DNA of 64,000 nt, from positions 1,930,943-1,994,942 of the forward strand of contig JAYKAV010002442.1 of NCBI GenBank assembly GCA_035582835.1, given 5' to 3'. The first letter of the stretch is position 1, and each line of letters opens with the position of its first letter. A program made the translations under genes and the position numbers. This document shows positions 62,501 to 64,000 of the stretch, one piece after another. Source of the stretch: Phoebastria nigripes. Taxonomy: Eukaryota > Chordata > Aves > Procellariiformes > Diomedeidae. The notes beneath the pieces were generated by a model. The model made no database searches, was not told where the DNA came from, and was given only the letters and a program-made list of their open reading frames with translations.

Positions 62501-64000
62501 CATCAGAAGGCAGTGAGAAATTAGACGTAGGTCACTTGAACTCCAGCCCTGAGGAAAGGGGTCAAGCCCACAGGGTAAAGCCCAGCTGGATGGGAAGAAG
62601 CCAGCAGAGTTTTTTGGAGGAGGAACTGCTTGGTTTGTTAATTTGCTGACACATCCTAGGCTGGGTTTTTCCTCCGCTTGGGGATACAGGTCTGGACCCA
62701 TGTGCTCAGTGGGGATGGCGGTGCCTCTCTGGCCAACACCACGGAGCAGCTCATGCCTGTGTGTGATGCTTAGAGTTTGGGCATGGACCATGCAGCTGGC
62801 AGCACTGTCGGGTGATTTTACTAGATGAAGCACAAGAGCTGCTTGCCCCAACCTGCTGCAAACAGGTCGGGCTTTAATGACACAGTCCAGCCCAGGAGAC
62901 TGGGACCATANGTCTGGTCTAAGCAAGTGGCAGTAAGATGTGATCCTCCTTTTAACAGGTTTTGGGGATTGTGAGTGGGTTTCTGACTGCTATTTGACAG
63001 CCTTTCGCAGATGTCAAACTTCCATTTTCAAAAGCAATTGATTTTTGAGCACATTGTCTCAAAGGGACTTTGTCTCCCAAGAGCATCTTCGTTTTGAAAA
63101 CCGGCTCCTAAAGCACTTGGGGCACTTGGTTGTCGCTTTTATATTACAATTTTTAAAGTGCCTTTTAAGGTGGATGTGAGGCAACGGATGGGACCCCGTG
63201 AACAAATTAAGTTATCGGCAGTCCTTGTGTTTATTTTCTCTGGAAAAAAAGTCCTTTTTCATTTTCAAGCATTTGGAGTGGCTGCATGCACCAACAGAGC
63301 TCACAAAATGTTTCTATTACCTGCTCCTGCATATTTTGGGCACGCTGCTGAGCAGATTAACTGATGGGCTGACCTCCTGAGCTCTTCCAATAATGTTGCA
63401 AATGTTTTTTGAGAGAAGCACAGCATCGCTGGAGATGAAAGAAAAGTATTTGTTGGTTTTGATGGCTTGCATGTGTGAGCGTTCACTTTGAAATCGTGGC
63501 CTTTTGGGGATGGGATAGGTTGACTTCTAATAGGATGCTGCTTTCTACCCCGAGACATCCTCAGTGGGTGTTTGGACCAGTCCTGAATCCAGCCCTGGAG
63601 AGTCTCCAAAGACAGCATCTCCTCGCGCATGCCCCAGGAGGTCGTTCCATCCAGGCCTATGCAGCGCCGATCGGCAGGCAAGTTTATTCTCCCTCTACTT
63701 CCAGCTCCAGCTTACCCTGGAAAGATCAGCATCCTTGCGAGAGCTACTTCTTGGGAGATTTATAGCTCGGCTCAGTGGCCGTACGCAGTTCAGAGTTTAC
63801 ATAAACGCTGGGCACAGTCCCAGCGCTGGGTGCTGACTCAGGCGCCCGCCCATCGGATGCTCCCACGTCACCGGTTCAAACGGGCCTCGCAGAGCATCCG
63901 TGCTGACATTTCACGCTGTCACGGACCGTAACAGTCGCTGGAGCAGCCAAATCATGAGGCTTCAAGGGGTTTTAAATCTTCCCCTCCCCAGCCCCTGACC
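59521..64000. other. Non-coding stretch to window end
   Basis: No gene was recognised. An AT-richer patch at about 62.95-63.45 kb again contains homeodomain-like words (CAATTGATTT, AAATTAAG). The rest is mixed GC-rich sequence. Confidence 0.45.

Noticed and set aside
1..64000. CRISPR arrays, bacterial operons, phage or integron features, tRNA or rRNA genes
   Set aside because: None seen; the window is vertebrate nuclear DNA with introns, CpG islands and retroelement remnants.

Overview
The window looks like a bird chromosome segment. Four things point that way: vertebrate GT-AG gene structure, a ~600 bp solo LTR of a retroviral family I recognise from many bird genomes, diverged CR1-like fragments, and a compact tandem cluster of flavin-containing monooxygenase (FMO) genes. 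Single N bases are scattered through the sequence, and one run of exactly 500 N sits in a CpG-rich stretch.

Layout. (1) 1-16.7 kb is AT-rich, with no coding exon I can support. It reads as one long intron or flank, with homopolymer tracts and a solo LTR at 15331-15926. (2) 16.85-17.76 kb is a CpG island with the assembly gap inside it. It is probably the promoter of a gene read leftward; by synteny this would be PRRC2C with a non-coding first exon, but no PRRC2C coding sequence is visible. (3) 18.3-23.2 kb is an intact minus-strand FMO4-like gene, eight coding exons, 546 codons. (4) 25.7-32.9 kb is an FMO1-like pseudogene. All eight coding exons and nearly all splice sites are still present, along with a TATA box and exon 1, but exons 4, 5, 6, 7, 8 and 9 carry frame breaks or stops. 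(5) 38.36-40.58 kb is a deeper relic keeping only exons 4, 5 and part of 6 of a third FMO. (6) 43.1-49.1 kb is an intact minus-strand FMO3 gene, eight coding exons, 532 codons, with a candidate TATA box and exon 1 near 49.3-49.45 kb. (7) 49.5-64 kb holds no recognisable gene. It has a small CpG-rich island near 58 kb and AT-rich, homeodomain-site-rich patches that could be enhancers.

Read along the minus strand the order is FMO3, relic, FMO1 pseudogene, FMO4, CpG island. This matches the mammalian order FMO3, FMO6P/FMO2, FMO1, FMO4, PRRC2C. The lineage therefore appears to have kept the two outer members and lost the inner ones. Both intact genes encode ER-anchored, FAD- and NADPH-dependent enzymes with complete GxGxxG, FMO-signature and FATGY motifs. 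I found no novel defence, mobile or biosynthetic system; the main result is the staged decay of an FMO cluster.
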